64,000 bases of DNA from JBAZGG01 sp041653015 (GCA_041653015.1 JBAZGG010000002.1:1-64000); one strand, 5' to 3'; positions 44,376-53,849 are shown, numbered from the stretch's first letter. Notes: generated by a model not told the origin, from the sequence alone. Program-made: numbers and translations.

Positions 44376-45341
44376 ATGATTAAAAAGATTGGAGTGTTGA
44401 CTTCAGGGGGAGATTCTCCCGGTATGAACGCTGCCGTACGTGCAGTTATTCGTGCAGGTATTAAGCAAGGATGTGAAATGTACGCAATATTTGAAGGATA
44501 TAAAGGTTTAGTTGAAGGTAAAATAAAAAAAGTTGATCGAAGTTTTGTTTCGGGCATTGTCCAAAGGGGCGGTACGGTATTGCATTCAGCACGGCTTCGT
44601 GAATTTAAAGAGGAAGAAACAAGAAAAATAGGAATTGCACAGCTGAAGAAACATGGAATTGAAGCTTTAGTTGTCATCGGTGGTGACGGGACATATCTGG
44701 GTGCAAAGAAACTAACTGAAATGGGTGTTAATTGCATCGGTTTGCCAGGCACAATCGATAATGATATAGCATCGACCGACTATACGATTGGATTTGACAC
44801 ATGTTTGAACACCATATGTTATTGCGTCGATAAACTTAGAGACACTACTGAATCTCACCAGCGCTGCTCTATTATTGAGGTCATGGGAAACAAATGTGGC
44901 GATTTAGCATTATTTTCTGGTATTGCTGAAGGAGCCGAAATGATCATCACAAATGATCACCCTATTCCAGAGGCTGAAATTATGAAAACGCTGTCAGAAC
45001 TCAAGCAAAAAAAGAAAAAACATGATGCGATGATAATTGTTAGCGAAAACGTTTTTGATGACATAAAAGAATTCGCAAAACGCGTAACAGACGAAACTGG
45101 ATTTGAAGCAAGAGCTGAAGTTCTAGGCCATTTGCAGCGCGGTGGTTCGCCATCCGCTTTTGACAGAATTTTAGCCGCTAGAATGGGTGTATACGCAATC
45201 GACTTATTACTAGATGGAAAGGGTGGTGTCTGCATCGGAATTGTAAACAATCATCTCGTTTATTACGATATTTATGAGGCGTTACAGCTTCCTAGAAATA
45301 AGCACATTTCATTACTTGAAATTATCAACACATTAAAATAA
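44376..45341 (+). CDS. pfkA: ATP-dependent 6-phosphofructokinase
   Basis: 321 residues, normal for the bacterial enzyme. It phosphorylates fructose 6-phosphate, the committed step of glycolysis. Marks: TSGGDSPGMNAAVRAV near 10, GGDGTYLGAKKL, the catalytic GTIDNDIASTDYTIGFDT and GHLQRGGSPSAFDR, which forms the sugar-phosphate site. Followed two bases later by a ROK sugar kinase, so the pair covers the upper part of glycolysis. Confidence 0.97.
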   Translation: MIKKIGVLTSGGDSPGMNAAVRAVIRAGIKQGCEMYAIFEGYKGLVEGKIKKVDRSFVSGIVQRGGTVLHSARLREFKEEETRKIGIAQLKKHGIEALVVIGGDGTYLGAKKLTEMGVNCIGLPGTIDNDIASTDYTIGFDTCLNTICYCVDKLRDTTESHQRCSIIEVMGNKCGDLALFSGIAEGAEMIITNDHPIPEAEIMKTLSELKQKKKKHDAMIIVSENVFDDIKEFAKRVTDETGFEARAEVLGHLQRGGSPSAFDRILAARMGVYAIDLLLDGKGGVCIGIVNNHLVYYDIYEALQLPRNKHISLLEIINTLK

Positions 45342-45343
45342 TT

Positions 45344-46177
45344 ATGAAAAACGTTATTTCACTCGATATAGGCGGCACAAATTTCCGAGTAGCAAAAATT
45401 GATTCTTCTCTGAATATGATTGAATCGTCTTCAAGTTCAACTATCAAGAATAACCTTGACTTATTCTGCATGCAATTAATCGACATGATAAGCAAAATAA
45501 TTGATGAAAATTCAGTGGCTATTTCATTAGGTGTGCCAGGTCGAGTAAATTCTGTTACTGGTTATATTTATGCACTGCCTAACATCGGCATATCAAATTT
45601 TGATTTGGTTCAAATCCTATTCGAAAAGTTCCGCTTACCTGTATATATTAAAAATGATGCCGAAATGGCAGTTCTTGCCGAATCTGTTATTGGCGCAGGC
45701 AAAGAATATGACTCGACATATTTCATCACGATTTCAACGGGATTGGGAGGGGCTCTTTCTGTTCACAAGAACAACGCAATATCATCAGGAGAAATCGGTC
45801 ATACTTTAGTTAAATATGGTAGTTCTTGCTACGAATTTGAAGAAATCGCAAGTGGAACAGGCATTGTTAAACTCGCTAGATTGAATAAATTAATAATTTC
45901 ATCATCAAAAGAGTTATTCGAAGCCGTTGCTCGCGGTGAAACAAAGGCCAAAAAAGTATTTAAGGATTGGCTTGCGATCATGAAACAGTTTTTTGATTTG
46001 ATTGGCGAAACTTTTTCGCCAGGTATTATCGTTATCACGGGTGGTGTGATGAAATCAAAAGAATTTTTCTTTTCTGAACTGCAGAGACAGAGTTCAGTTC
46101 CTGTCTGCGAATGCAAGACTGGCGAGAATGCTGGTCTGTTTGGCGCTGCTATTTATGCATTTAAGCAAATCAATTAG
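45344..46177 (+). CDS. ROK-family sugar kinase, probably glucokinase
   Basis: 277 residues. The ATP-binding DIGGTNFRVAKI is at the start, SLGVPGRVN and KNDAEMAVLAE contain the catalytic Asp, and STGLGGALSV with GEIGHTLV follow. The Cys-rich zinc motif (CxCGxxGCxE) expected after GEIGH is missing: the sequence reads YGSSCYEFEEIASG, keeping one Cys and the E. The adjacent pfkA makes glucokinase the best guess; N-acetylmannosamine or another hexose is possible. Confidence 0.85.
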   Translation: MKNVISLDIGGTNFRVAKIDSSLNMIESSSSSTIKNNLDLFCMQLIDMISKIIDENSVAISLGVPGRVNSVTGYIYALPNIGISNFDLVQILFEKFRLPVYIKNDAEMAVLAESVIGAGKEYDSTYFITISTGLGGALSVHKNNAISSGEIGHTLVKYGSSCYEFEEIASGTGIVKLARLNKLIISSSKELFEAVARGETKAKKVFKDWLAIMKQFFDLIGETFSPGIIVITGGVMKSKEFFFSELQRQSSVPVCECKTGENAGLFGAAIYAFKQIN

Positions 46178-46206
46178 TTGACATAAATATTAATTATAAA
46201 TATAAT
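46178..46206 (+). promoter_or_regulatory. Promoter of thrS
   Basis: Consensus -35 TTGACA (46178-46183), 17 bases, consensus -10 TATAAT (46201-46206), starting right at the previous stop codon. Confidence 0.9.
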
Positions 46207-46212
46207 TATATG

Positions 46213-46434
46213 AGCGTTGAAGAAGACATACTTTATTTAACATTTTGTAGAGAAGGATTAGCTGGTGAAAAAATCCGAAAATGGTAAAATATAGCACCAC
46301 TTCTGAGCCTCTAATGATGAATTAGACGTACCAGGCGTTAACGAAAGAGAGCATATCGTTTGATATGAATTAAGGTGGTACCGCGTTAATAGCGTCCTTT
46401 GTGGGCGTTTTTATTTTTATTGGAGGAAAAACAA
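46213..46434 (+). promoter_or_regulatory. T-box riboswitch leader of thrS (Thr, specifier ACC)
   Basis: Specifier ACC at 46296-46298 precedes ACTTCTGAGC; T-box sequence AAGGTGGTACCGCG at 46372-46385; terminator at 46391-46417. Senses uncharged tRNA-Thr. Confidence 0.95.
46391..46417 (+). terminator. Regulated terminator of the thrS T-box
   Basis: GCGTCC pairs with GGGCGT through two G-T pairs, then TTTTATTTTT. Confidence 0.8.
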
Positions 46435-48336
46435 ATGAAATTATCATTAAAAAACGGAATGGAAATCAACATTGAACAGGGAGCGAACGGATTCATTATC
46501 GCCAAGCAATTTGATTCCACTATCGCTAAAAAAATAATAGCATTCAAACATAATGGTGAAATCCATGATATGTCTGATCCGATTTCGAGTGATGGCATCA
46601 TCGAGCTGATTAAGGAAAGTGATCATGAGGCATTTGAAATTCTGAATCATTCAACCTCCCACTTGCTCGCACAAGCGATTCAGCATCTTTATAAAGATGC
46701 AAAATTTGGAATTGGCCCTTCGATTGAAGAAGGCTTTTATTACGATATCGATTTTAAAGAGCCTATCAATGAGGGCGATTTTGCAAAAATTGAGGCGGAA
46801 ATGAAAAAACTCGCCAAAGATAACTTGAAAATTATGAGACGCGAATTGAGCAAAAAAGATGCTCTCGAATTATTCAAAGACAATCCTTACAAAGTTGAAT
46901 TGATCAAGGAACTAACTGGAAAAATAACAATTCGCGAGCAAGGTGATTTTATTGATCTGTGTAAAGGTATTCATGTTCCGAGCACAGGATATATCAAACA
47001 TTTTAAGCTCCTATCACTCGCTGGTGCGTATTGGAGAGGAAACTCTGATAACAAACAATTGACTAGAATCTATGGGGTGAGTTTCTTTAGCGAGGAAGAG
47101 CTCACAAAATATCTAGAACTAATCGAAGAAAGAAAAAGACGTGATCATCGCAAGCTCGGAAAAGAATTGGGATTATTTATGATTTCAGAATATGGGCCAG
47201 GGTTTCCATTCTGGTTACCAAATGGAATGATATTGCGTAACGAGCTTGAAAATTTTTGGTATAAAAGACATGAGGAAGCTGGATACGTATTTGTAAAAAC
47301 TCCTATCATGCTTTCTAAAGAGCTATGGGTTACAAGCGGACATTGGTCCAATTACAAAGATAATATGTACATCACGAAAATTGATGACAAGGAATTTGCG
47401 ATCAAACCCATGAATTGTCCCGGTGGTATATTAGTCTATAAGAACGATTTGCATTCGTATAAAGATTTACCGATACGCATGGGTGAATTAGGACTCGTCC
47501 ATCGCCATGAAGCTTCAGGAGCATTAAACGGATTATTCAGAGTGCGAACGTTCACTCAAGATGATGCTCACGTCTTTTGCCGCGAAGATCAACTGCAAGA
47601 TGAAATCGTCGCATTGCTAAGATTATTCGATGAAATTTACACTCTGTTTGGATTAGATTATCACATCGAACTTTCAACGAAACCTGAAAAGGGATATATC
47701 GGCGATGATCGAATTTGGAAAAAGAGTGAAGAGATACTCGGAAAGGCTTGTCGCACCTCAGGTAAGGAATTCATAATAAATGAGGGAGACGGCGCTTTTT
47801 ATGGACCAAAACTAGATTTTAAACTACGAGATTCTATGAACAGAATATGGCAGTGCGGAACCATCCAACTCGATATGAATTTGCCAGAGCGTTTTGATAT
47901 ATTTTATATCGATAATAACAATCAAAAAGTTCGCCCTATCATGCTCCATAGAGCACTGTTTGGTTCAATAGAGAGATTTATCGGCATTTTAATTGAGCAT
48001 TTTGGCGGCGCTTTCCCAACGTGGCTAAGCCCTGTTCAAGTGAATGTGCTTCCAGTAAACAATAAATTTCACTTAGTTTACGCACGCGATTTAGTTGAAA
48101 AGATGAAACAGAAAGGAATCCGTGCCTCCATTGATGAAAGTGAAGAAAAATTGGGTTATCGTCTGCGAAATTCGCAGATGAAAAAGATTCCTTATACGAT
48201 TGTGATCGGCGATAGTGAGGTAAGAGATGGAACGGCGACATACCGCATCTTTGGTCAAGAAAAACAATTGACTGTCTCCGCTGAAGATTTCATAGACATC
48301 GTCATCAAATCGATAAAAGATAAGGCTCGATATTAA
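46435..48336 (+). CDS. thrS: Threonyl-tRNA synthetase
   Basis: 633 residues. TGS domain (1-60), second additional domain with HSTSHLLAQAI, class II core (motif 2 HRHEASGALNGLFRVRTFTQDD; zinc-binding MNCPGG; motif 3 HRALFGSIERFIGIL) and anticodon-binding domain. Charges tRNA-Thr and edits Ser. The start at 46435 follows GGAGG; an upstream in-frame start at 46399 lies in the leader terminator. Confidence 0.97.
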   Translation: MKLSLKNGMEINIEQGANGFIIAKQFDSTIAKKIIAFKHNGEIHDMSDPISSDGIIELIKESDHEAFEILNHSTSHLLAQAIQHLYKDAKFGIGPSIEEGFYYDIDFKEPINEGDFAKIEAEMKKLAKDNLKIMRRELSKKDALELFKDNPYKVELIKELTGKITIREQGDFIDLCKGIHVPSTGYIKHFKLLSLAGAYWRGNSDNKQLTRIYGVSFFSEEELTKYLELIEERKRRDHRKLGKELGLFMISEYGPGFPFWLPNGMILRNELENFWYKRHEEAGYVFVKTPIMLSKELWVTSGHWSNYKDNMYITKIDDKEFAIKPMNCPGGILVYKNDLHSYKDLPIRMGELGLVHRHEASGALNGLFRVRTFTQDDAHVFCREDQLQDEIVALLRLFDEIYTLFGLDYHIELSTKPEKGYIGDDRIWKKSEEILGKACRTSGKEFIINEGDGAFYGPKLDFKLRDSMNRIWQCGTIQLDMNLPERFDIFYIDNNNQKVRPIMLHRALFGSIERFIGILIEHFGGAFPTWLSPVQVNVLPVNNKFHLVYARDLVEKMKQKGIRASIDESEEKLGYRLRNSQMKKIPYTIVIGDSEVRDGTATYRIFGQEKQLTVSAEDFIDIVIKSIKDKARY

Positions 48337-48342
48337 AAAGTG

Positions 48343-48372
48343 TTGACATTACCTTATAGGTAGTGATAGCAT
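48343..48372 (+). promoter_or_regulatory. Promoter of infC-rpmI-rplT
   Basis: -35 TTGACA (48343-48348), 18 bases, -10 TAGCAT (48367-48372). Confidence 0.7.
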
Positions 48373-48379
48373 AACTATC

Positions 48380-48518
48380 GTAAAAAGAACGTAGAAAGTA
48401 GACGCGTCCGCATCTCACCAGATTGGCATCGCTAATTGGTATAAGCTACTAAATATCATCGATATTTATTATAACGGGCGCATCTCGCACCCGTTTTTAT
48501 TACTAATAGGAGGGGATA
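48380..48518 (+). promoter_or_regulatory. infC leader, L20-type autoregulatory element
   Basis: A structured leader of about 140 bases precedes infC and ends in an intrinsic terminator (ACGGG/CCCGT, 48474-48494, then TTTTT). This placement matches Firmicute leaders where ribosomal protein L20 represses infC-rpmI-rplT by premature termination. Assignment is by position and terminator, not by a full structural match. Confidence 0.65.
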
Positions 48519-48521
48519 ATT

Positions 48522-49079
48522 ATCAACAACTATCCAGTTAAACCGGAACAACGACGTCCGGAAAACAAAGTTACCGATCTCATCAATGAGCGAATTCGCT
48601 TTCCACAGGTATTAGTGATTGGGCCGCAAGGCGAGCAAATAGGAGTGATGTCTTCTAGAGATGCAAATGCCAAGGCCTCTGATTATGAATTAGATCTTCT
48701 TTGTGTCGCACCGAGTGCAAATCCACCAGTATGCAAAATACTAAATTACGGAAAATATCGGTTCGAGCAACAAAAAAAGGCTAAAGAAAGCAAAAAGAGA
48801 CAGCATGTTGTCGAAATCAAGGAGGTTCAATTGACTCCACAGATTGGCCAGCATGATATGGATACGAAAATTAAACACGCCACGAGATTCCTTCAAGAAG
48901 GAAATAAAGTAAAAGTGGCCTTAAGATTTCGTGGAAGACAGATGACTCATATTGAAGTCGGTCAGGAAGTGCTTGATAAATTTATTTCTTCTTTAGAAGA
49001 ATACGCCATCGTTGAAAAGCCAGCTCTTCTCGATGGAAAGCTATTAATTGCCGTTTTAGCATCAAAAGTAAAAAAATAG
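48522..49079 (+). CDS. infC: Translation initiation factor IF-3
   Basis: 185 residues with both IF-3 domains: NERIRFPQVLVIGPQGEQIG and PPVCKILNYGKYRFEQQKK in the N-domain and linker, and the KEVQLTPQIGQHDMDTK C-domain. IF-3 checks start-codon pairing on the 30S subunit. No ATG or GTG is well placed: the strong AGGAGG (48508-48513) is followed by ATT (48519) and ATC (48522), both in frame; the family classically uses such rare starts for autocontrol. ATC has the better spacing (8 bases) and is listed; ATT is the alternative. The first ATG-like start in frame (48615 region) would cut off the N-domain. Confidence 0.93.
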   Translation: MNNYPVKPEQRRPENKVTDLINERIRFPQVLVIGPQGEQIGVMSSRDANAKASDYELDLLCVAPSANPPVCKILNYGKYRFEQQKKAKESKKRQHVVEIKEVQLTPQIGQHDMDTKIKHATRFLQEGNKVKVALRFRGRQMTHIEVGQEVLDKFISSLEEYAIVEKPALLDGKLLIAVLASKVKK

Positions 49080-49091
49080 GAGGAAACAACA

Positions 49092-49286
49092 ATGCCAAAA
49101 ATGAAAAGCAAACGCGGTCTTCTTAAACGCGTAAAAGTCACAGGTTCTGGAAAATTGAAAAGACACTCGGCCTATACATCACATCTAGCGCCAAGAAAGA
49201 CTCACAAGCAGAAAAGACATTTGAGAAAAGCATCACTTATACATCCAACAGATTATAAGCGTATTAAGCAGTTAATTCAGAAATAA
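49092..49286 (+). CDS. rpmI: 50S ribosomal protein L35
   Basis: 64 residues, highly basic, with the family pattern MPKMKSKRGLLKRVKVTGSG and RKTHKQKRHLRK. AGGAGG ribosome site. Operon middle gene. Confidence 0.97.
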   Translation: MPKMKSKRGLLKRVKVTGSGKLKRHSAYTSHLAPRKTHKQKRHLRKASLIHPTDYKRIKQLIQK

Positions 49287-49300
49287 GGAGGAAATAAACA

Positions 49301-49654
49301 ATGGCAAGAGTTAAAGGTGGCACCGTAACACGTGCGAGACGATTAAAAGTATTAAAAAGAGCCAAAGGATATTTTGGAAGTAAACATCTCTTATTTAAAA
49401 CTGCTAAAGAACAGGTGATGCATTCATTGCGATATGCGTACATCGACCGTCGCTTATTAAAAAGAGATTATCGCAAACTATGGATTAAGAGAATCAACGC
49501 CGCATGCAGAATAAATGATGTGTCATATTCTAAATTCATGGCAGGTTTAAAACTTGCAAAAGTTGATGTCAACAGAAAAATGCTCAGCGAATTAGCAATC
49601 AATGATCCAAAAGCGTTTAGTGAATTGGTGTCTGTTGCAAAAAAAGCAAAATAG
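49301..49654 (+). CDS. rplT: 50S ribosomal protein L20
   Basis: 117 residues. MARVKGGTVTRARRLKVLKR and the FGSKHLLFKTAKEQVMHSL helix are typical; the globular C-domain (WIKRINAACRIN) binds 23S rRNA and, in Firmicutes, its own operon leader. A terminator follows. Confidence 0.97.
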   Translation: MARVKGGTVTRARRLKVLKRAKGYFGSKHLLFKTAKEQVMHSLRYAYIDRRLLKRDYRKLWIKRINAACRINDVSYSKFMAGLKLAKVDVNRKMLSELAINDPKAFSELVSVAKKAK

Positions 49655-49667
49655 GGCGAACAATATT

Positions 49668-49700
49668 AAAAGATAGCCGTATCATCAGCTATCTTTTTTT
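49668..49700 (+). terminator. Terminator of infC-rpmI-rplT
   Basis: AAAGATAGC/GCTATCTTT stem (49668-49676 with 49688-49696) with a T run; it overlaps the last codons of the convergent thiI. Confidence 0.9.
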
Positions 49701-50854
49701 ATGCAGATCATCTCAACATTTTGAATCGCTTCATCGATTAGAGATTTATAATCGAATCTGCTCTCAAAGTGTTCGCATTCAGATAATCTAGGTTTCGTCT
49801 TGGGATTCTTTGGAGAAAAGATAGTGCAGCAATCTTCAAACGGCCTTATAGAAATATCATATGTTCCAATCGTCTTTGCAACTTTGATAATGTCTAATTT
49901 GTCATATGCAGCCAATGGACGTATCACAGGAATCTTTATACACTCATTTATCACTTTCATCGATTCAAGAGTTTGACTCGCAACTTGTCCAATCGACTCA
50001 CCATTAGCGATGATAGAACAACGTCTAATGGCGGCAAGTCTTTCAGCAATTCGATACATCATTCGTCGCATTATCGTAATCGCGTATGATTCATCGCTGT
50101 TTGCGTATATCGCCTCTTGAATTTTCGTAAAAGGGATGATGTTTAATTTGATCTCATCCTGAAAAGTATTGAGCACTGACAAGATATCTTTCAATTTCTC
50201 AATAACACCTATATTGGTATAAGGAGGGGAAGCAAAATGAATACATTCGATTTTTACGCCGCGTTTTAATAAGAGATAGGAAGCGACAGGCGAATCGATC
50301 CCACCGGATATCATCATCATCGCTTTACCGATTATTCCAAGAGGATAACCGCCGCTGCATTGAATAGTATCTGTGAATATATACGCCCCTTCTTCGCGTA
50401 TTTCAATGTTTAAAAGGATATCGGGATTATGAACATCGACTTTCAATGTTGTATTGCTAAGGATTACTTCAGCAACAATGCGAATCACTTTATCCGATGT
50501 TATCGGATACGCCTTGTTGGCGCGCTTCACGCGGATTTTGAATGATGAACCATTCTCTTTGCGAACAATTTCTAGAGATGCTCTTTTAATCTCTTCGATA
50601 TCATCATCGATTTTCATCACTAAAGAAATAGCGTGAATACCACTGACCGATTGTAAAACATGAATTATATCATCAGTATTCTCTTCATCATTAAGGGCGA
50701 TATATATATGATCGTAGCGCACATCATATGACAGCTTATCAAATGGCGATAATGCACTTTTAATATTTCTGGCCAAAATGCGAATGAAGTCTTTTTTGTT
50801 TTTTCCTTTTGTCGATAATTCGCCATAGCGAATCATGATATGGTCATATTTCAT
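49685..50854 (-). CDS. thiI: tRNA 4-thiouridine synthase ThiI
   Basis: 389 residues. N-terminal ferredoxin-like and THUMP domains bind tRNA (RYGELSTKGKNKKDF; the IREEGAYIF strand), then the PP-loop ATPase MMISGGIDSPVASYLL and the late EDCCTIFSP. There is no rhodanese domain, as usual in Firmicutes, where the adjacent NifS-like desulfurase delivers sulfur. Its start overlaps that gene by 4 bases. Makes s4U8 in tRNA. Confidence 0.96.
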   Translation of the reverse strand: MKYDHIMIRYGELSTKGKNKKDFIRILARNIKSALSPFDKLSYDVRYDHIYIALNDEENTDDIIHVLQSVSGIHAISLVMKIDDDIEEIKRASLEIVRKENGSSFKIRVKRANKAYPITSDKVIRIVAEVILSNTTLKVDVHNPDILLNIEIREEGAYIFTDTIQCSGGYPLGIIGKAMMMISGGIDSPVASYLLLKRGVKIECIHFASPPYTNIGVIEKLKDILSVLNTFQDEIKLNIIPFTKIQEAIYANSDESYAITIMRRMMYRIAERLAAIRRCSIIANGESIGQVASQTLESMKVINECIKIPVIRPLAAYDKLDIIKVAKTIGTYDISIRPFEDCCTIFSPKNPKTKPRLSECEHFESRFDYKSLIDEAIQNVEMICIKKDS

Positions 50855-51978
50855 TTTATGCTCTCCACTATTTTATTCAGCGCTTCTAGAAATAAGACAG
50901 CCTCGTCAACTGTATTATACGACCAAAAACTCAAACGAATGGTGTTGGAAGATAGATTGTCATCCCTGCCCATGGCGCGAATGACATATGATGATTTCTC
51001 TTTTTTTGAATGACAGGCGCTGAGGCTCGAAACCATAATATCCGCATTGGATAAGGCTTCCACGACGACGCTCGCTTTCTTATTCTTTAAAGAAAAATTC
51101 ATGATGAATGGCGAGCATTTTTCCGTCGAGTTCATGACAATGTCGGCATTTTTTCTAAGACCAGCAAAAATAAAGCTGCTGATCTCACACGCTTTTTCGC
51201 TATTGATTTTCATATCATTAATCGCATTTTTTGTCGCAAGAGCACACGCGAACGCTGAAGGAACATCAACCGTTCCACTCCTATAACCGTATTCTTGATT
51301 GCCACCGCTCATAATCGGAAGCAGCAAAAGATTCTTCTTAATCAGCAGGGCTCCACTACCTTTTAAACCACCAAATTTATGTGCGGAAAGGGAAAACATA
51401 TCAATCTGTGAATATGGGAGAGTAATTTTTCCAACCGCTTGAGTGGCATCGACATGCAATTTTATTTTTGGATAATTCTTAATTATTGATGCTATCCTTG
51501 CAATATCGTTGATTGCGCCTGTCTCATTGTTTACAGCCATGATAGAAACTAGAATTGTATCTTTTCTGATGCTTCTTTCCAAAACTGCGCAATCGATTGT
51601 TCCATCGCTTTCAACAGGCAGTATGGTGATTTCAAAGCCAAAAAAATCACGAAGTTGAAAAAAAGACTCAAGAACAGAAGGATGCTCAACCGCTGTCGTA
51701 ATGATGTGCTTCCCACGATTTTGAAAGCGAAGTGAATATCCTTTAATCGCTAGATTATTTGCTTCCGTTGCCCCTGAAACAAATATCGCTTGATACGAGT
51801 TGTCGAGGTTCAATGAATTAAGCAAAAGTTTTCTTGATTCTTCAAGAATTTTTGATGAAAAGATACCTTGCTTATGAATGCTGGTGGAGTTTGCAAAAAA
51901 CTCTCTTTCAATTCTGTTATATTCTAAGAGCAATAATTCATTCGGTATTGTCGTTGCAGCATTATCGAAATAGATCAC
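50851..51978 (-). CDS. NifS/IscS-like cysteine desulfurase (NifZ position)
   Basis: 375 residues, PLP-dependent. The cofactor Lys is in SLSAHKFGGLKGSG; the active Cys in VSSLSACHSKKEKSSYV; the opening YFDNAATT and the VSGATEANNLAIKG strand are typical. Located between ezrA and thiI as the Bacillus nifZ gene, which supplies sulfur to ThiI. Overlaps ezrA by 4 bases. Confidence 0.95.
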   Translation of the reverse strand: MIYFDNAATTIPNELLLLEYNRIEREFFANSTSIHKQGIFSSKILEESRKLLLNSLNLDNSYQAIFVSGATEANNLAIKGYSLRFQNRGKHIITTAVEHPSVLESFFQLRDFFGFEITILPVESDGTIDCAVLERSIRKDTILVSIMAVNNETGAINDIARIASIIKNYPKIKLHVDATQAVGKITLPYSQIDMFSLSAHKFGGLKGSGALLIKKNLLLLPIMSGGNQEYGYRSGTVDVPSAFACALATKNAINDMKINSEKACEISSFIFAGLRKNADIVMNSTEKCSPFIMNFSLKNKKASVVVEALSNADIMVSSLSACHSKKEKSSYVIRAMGRDDNLSSNTIRLSFWSYNTVDEAVLFLEALNKIVESIK

Positions 51979-53717
51979 CGTTTTGCCTCAACGCCTGTCT
52001 GACGTATCAATTTCAATGCGTTGCCAGTCTGGACATAAGCGTTTTCGAATTCAGCGTTAAAATACAAGCGTTCTGACTGCGTTACGAGCTGATCAATATT
52101 ATTGAGATGCTGACGGTCTCTATTGGCAAAGAGAATCGCAGCATCTGCCATCTGCATCATATTATATTCTTGCTCGATATCATACATTGTTTTTTCACCA
52201 AAATTGTTTAATTCATTAACGATTGATGTAACTTGAAAAACATTGATTGGAAGGGTATTTAGTGTTTTATAAAGCGAATCTATCAATTCGTAAATTTTGT
52301 TAATAGATTCAGAATATTTATCCATAAAAACCTGCAACGATACATCGCGAATAATTTTCTCAACTTTTTTTGCTCGCAGATAATAAGTCGATAACAAGGC
52401 ATAAGCTGATTCGGAATTAGTCTTTAAAGAATCGAGATAAAATTGATATTCATTCAATTGAGAATCGATCGATTTTGTTTGATTCTGTAACTCGCGCATT
52501 TTATCAACAAGAACTGAATAAGGCTGTTTTGTCGCTGAATGGATAAAGGTGTCGAGGGTTCTTTTAACGCCACCTAATGTATTAACATTTTTCTGAATCT
52601 CATCAATTTTCACAAAATAGGTATTTTCGATAATAAATACTTTTTTGATATCGGGGATGGTGTTACACAGACGAATAAAACGCTTCTCAAGAGCGCTGAC
52701 CGCCGTGTATGTTTGAGAGCATTCTTTATCAAAGACGACCTTGGCACCTTTCTCTTTATCAAATAAAACAAAACACTCGTCGATGTTTTTTATGATGATA
52801 TTCAATGTATTTTGTGTTTCCTCAAAATCAAAATTCTTCACTTTTTTACTTATCGCAGCGATTTCGTTGTTCATATCCTCTAAACTGCCCTTAATAATAA
52901 GGTGATGGACTGGATAATTATTATCGAGCATCTCGTTATAAGCCCGCTTCAGCTGATGCAGCTTATCAGGGATTATATCCGTTAATAAGGCGCACAGATT
53001 TGGAGTGACTTCGAGAGCTTTAGAAAGTTCATTCAAAGCTTTATCAATACTTGGTATCATAGCGTTCGTCTCTTCATAGTGAGCGGATTCAACCAGTTCA
53101 TCAAAATTAACAAACATTGAATCGATGTGTTCAAAAATAGTATTAAAGGATGAAGCTACTAATTCAATCTCATCTTCTTTATCGTGAAATTCAATTTTGA
53201 TTTTGCGATATTTCTCTTTAAGAACAGTGATGGCTTGCTTAGCATCTTCTTCAGGCTTTATAACAGCCATTAAATCATCGTTGAACTGATTGACCGATCT
53301 TTCAAAAGCGACCATAACTTCTTTTGCTTCATTGAAGGCATCCTTTAGATTTTTATACTTCTTCTCCATCAATAAATCTTTTAATTTGTTGATCGAATTT
53401 TGGGCAACAGAATCATATCGGTTTCTCACTTCTTTATATCGCTTGAGATATTGGGCGTGAAGTTCAGAATATAGAAGATTAGAGCGTGAGATGATTTCGA
53501 GTCTTTTAACATATTGAATATCTTGACCGTTTAGTAGAGCGTGTAAATACTCGAATTTTCGATCTAATTCCCGAACTTTTTTTCGCAGAGAGCGAGGATA
53601 AAAAATAAATTTATATAAAATGAAAAAAAGTAAAAATAGAACTATCGCACCGACGACAGCAATTGAAATGTAGAGTATTGTTGTGTATTGTGAATCTGGC
53701 TCTCCGATAAAAAACAT
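51975..53717 (-). CDS. ezrA: Septation ring regulator EzrA
   Basis: 580 residues. One N-terminal membrane helix (about 13-37), a basic stretch, then a long alpha-helical, spectrin-like coiled-coil body. This topology, the length and the ezrA-nifS-thiI order match EzrA, which binds FtsZ and modulates Z-ring formation. Direct sequence motifs are few, so the call rests on architecture and synteny. A promoter with TATAAT (53744-53739) lies before it. Confidence 0.88.
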   Translation of the reverse strand: MFFIGEPDSQYTTILYISIAVVGAIVLFLLFFILYKFIFYPRSLRKKVRELDRKFEYLHALLNGQDIQYVKRLEIISRSNLLYSELHAQYLKRYKEVRNRYDSVAQNSINKLKDLLMEKKYKNLKDAFNEAKEVMVAFERSVNQFNDDLMAVIKPEEDAKQAITVLKEKYRKIKIEFHDKEDEIELVASSFNTIFEHIDSMFVNFDELVESAHYEETNAMIPSIDKALNELSKALEVTPNLCALLTDIIPDKLHQLKRAYNEMLDNNYPVHHLIIKGSLEDMNNEIAAISKKVKNFDFEETQNTLNIIIKNIDECFVLFDKEKGAKVVFDKECSQTYTAVSALEKRFIRLCNTIPDIKKVFIIENTYFVKIDEIQKNVNTLGGVKRTLDTFIHSATKQPYSVLVDKMRELQNQTKSIDSQLNEYQFYLDSLKTNSESAYALLSTYYLRAKKVEKIIRDVSLQVFMDKYSESINKIYELIDSLYKTLNTLPINVFQVTSIVNELNNFGEKTMYDIEQEYNMMQMADAAILFANRDRQHLNNIDQLVTQSERLYFNAEFENAYVQTGNALKLIRQTGVEAKR

Positions 53718-53738
53718 GATGAGTTATACCTTTTTGTT

Positions 53739-53755
53739 ATTATAACACGTTATAA
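53739..53755 (-). promoter_or_regulatory. ezrA -10 box within a palindrome
   Basis: TATAAT (53744-53739) preceded by TCAACA at 17 bases. The -10 overlaps a 16-bp near-palindrome, TTATAAC-AC-GTTATAA (53740-53755), which also contains TATAAT on the plus strand. Confidence 0.5.
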
Positions 53756-53849
53756 TTCGCTTGTTGACTAAAAATCAAGGATTTTTCTTGATCGTTATCC
53801 ATCAAAAAAGAAAAGAAATTGTTTTAATACAAAGTATTAGCAAAAAATG

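Noticed and set aside
48615..49079. IF-3 starting at the ATT-GGG region near 48615
   Set aside because: It would remove the conserved N-terminal NERIRFPQV strand and has no ribosome site.
53795..53803. DnaA-box-like TTATCCATC between ezrA and rpsD
   Set aside because: Two of the last bases differ from the consensus and it is isolated.
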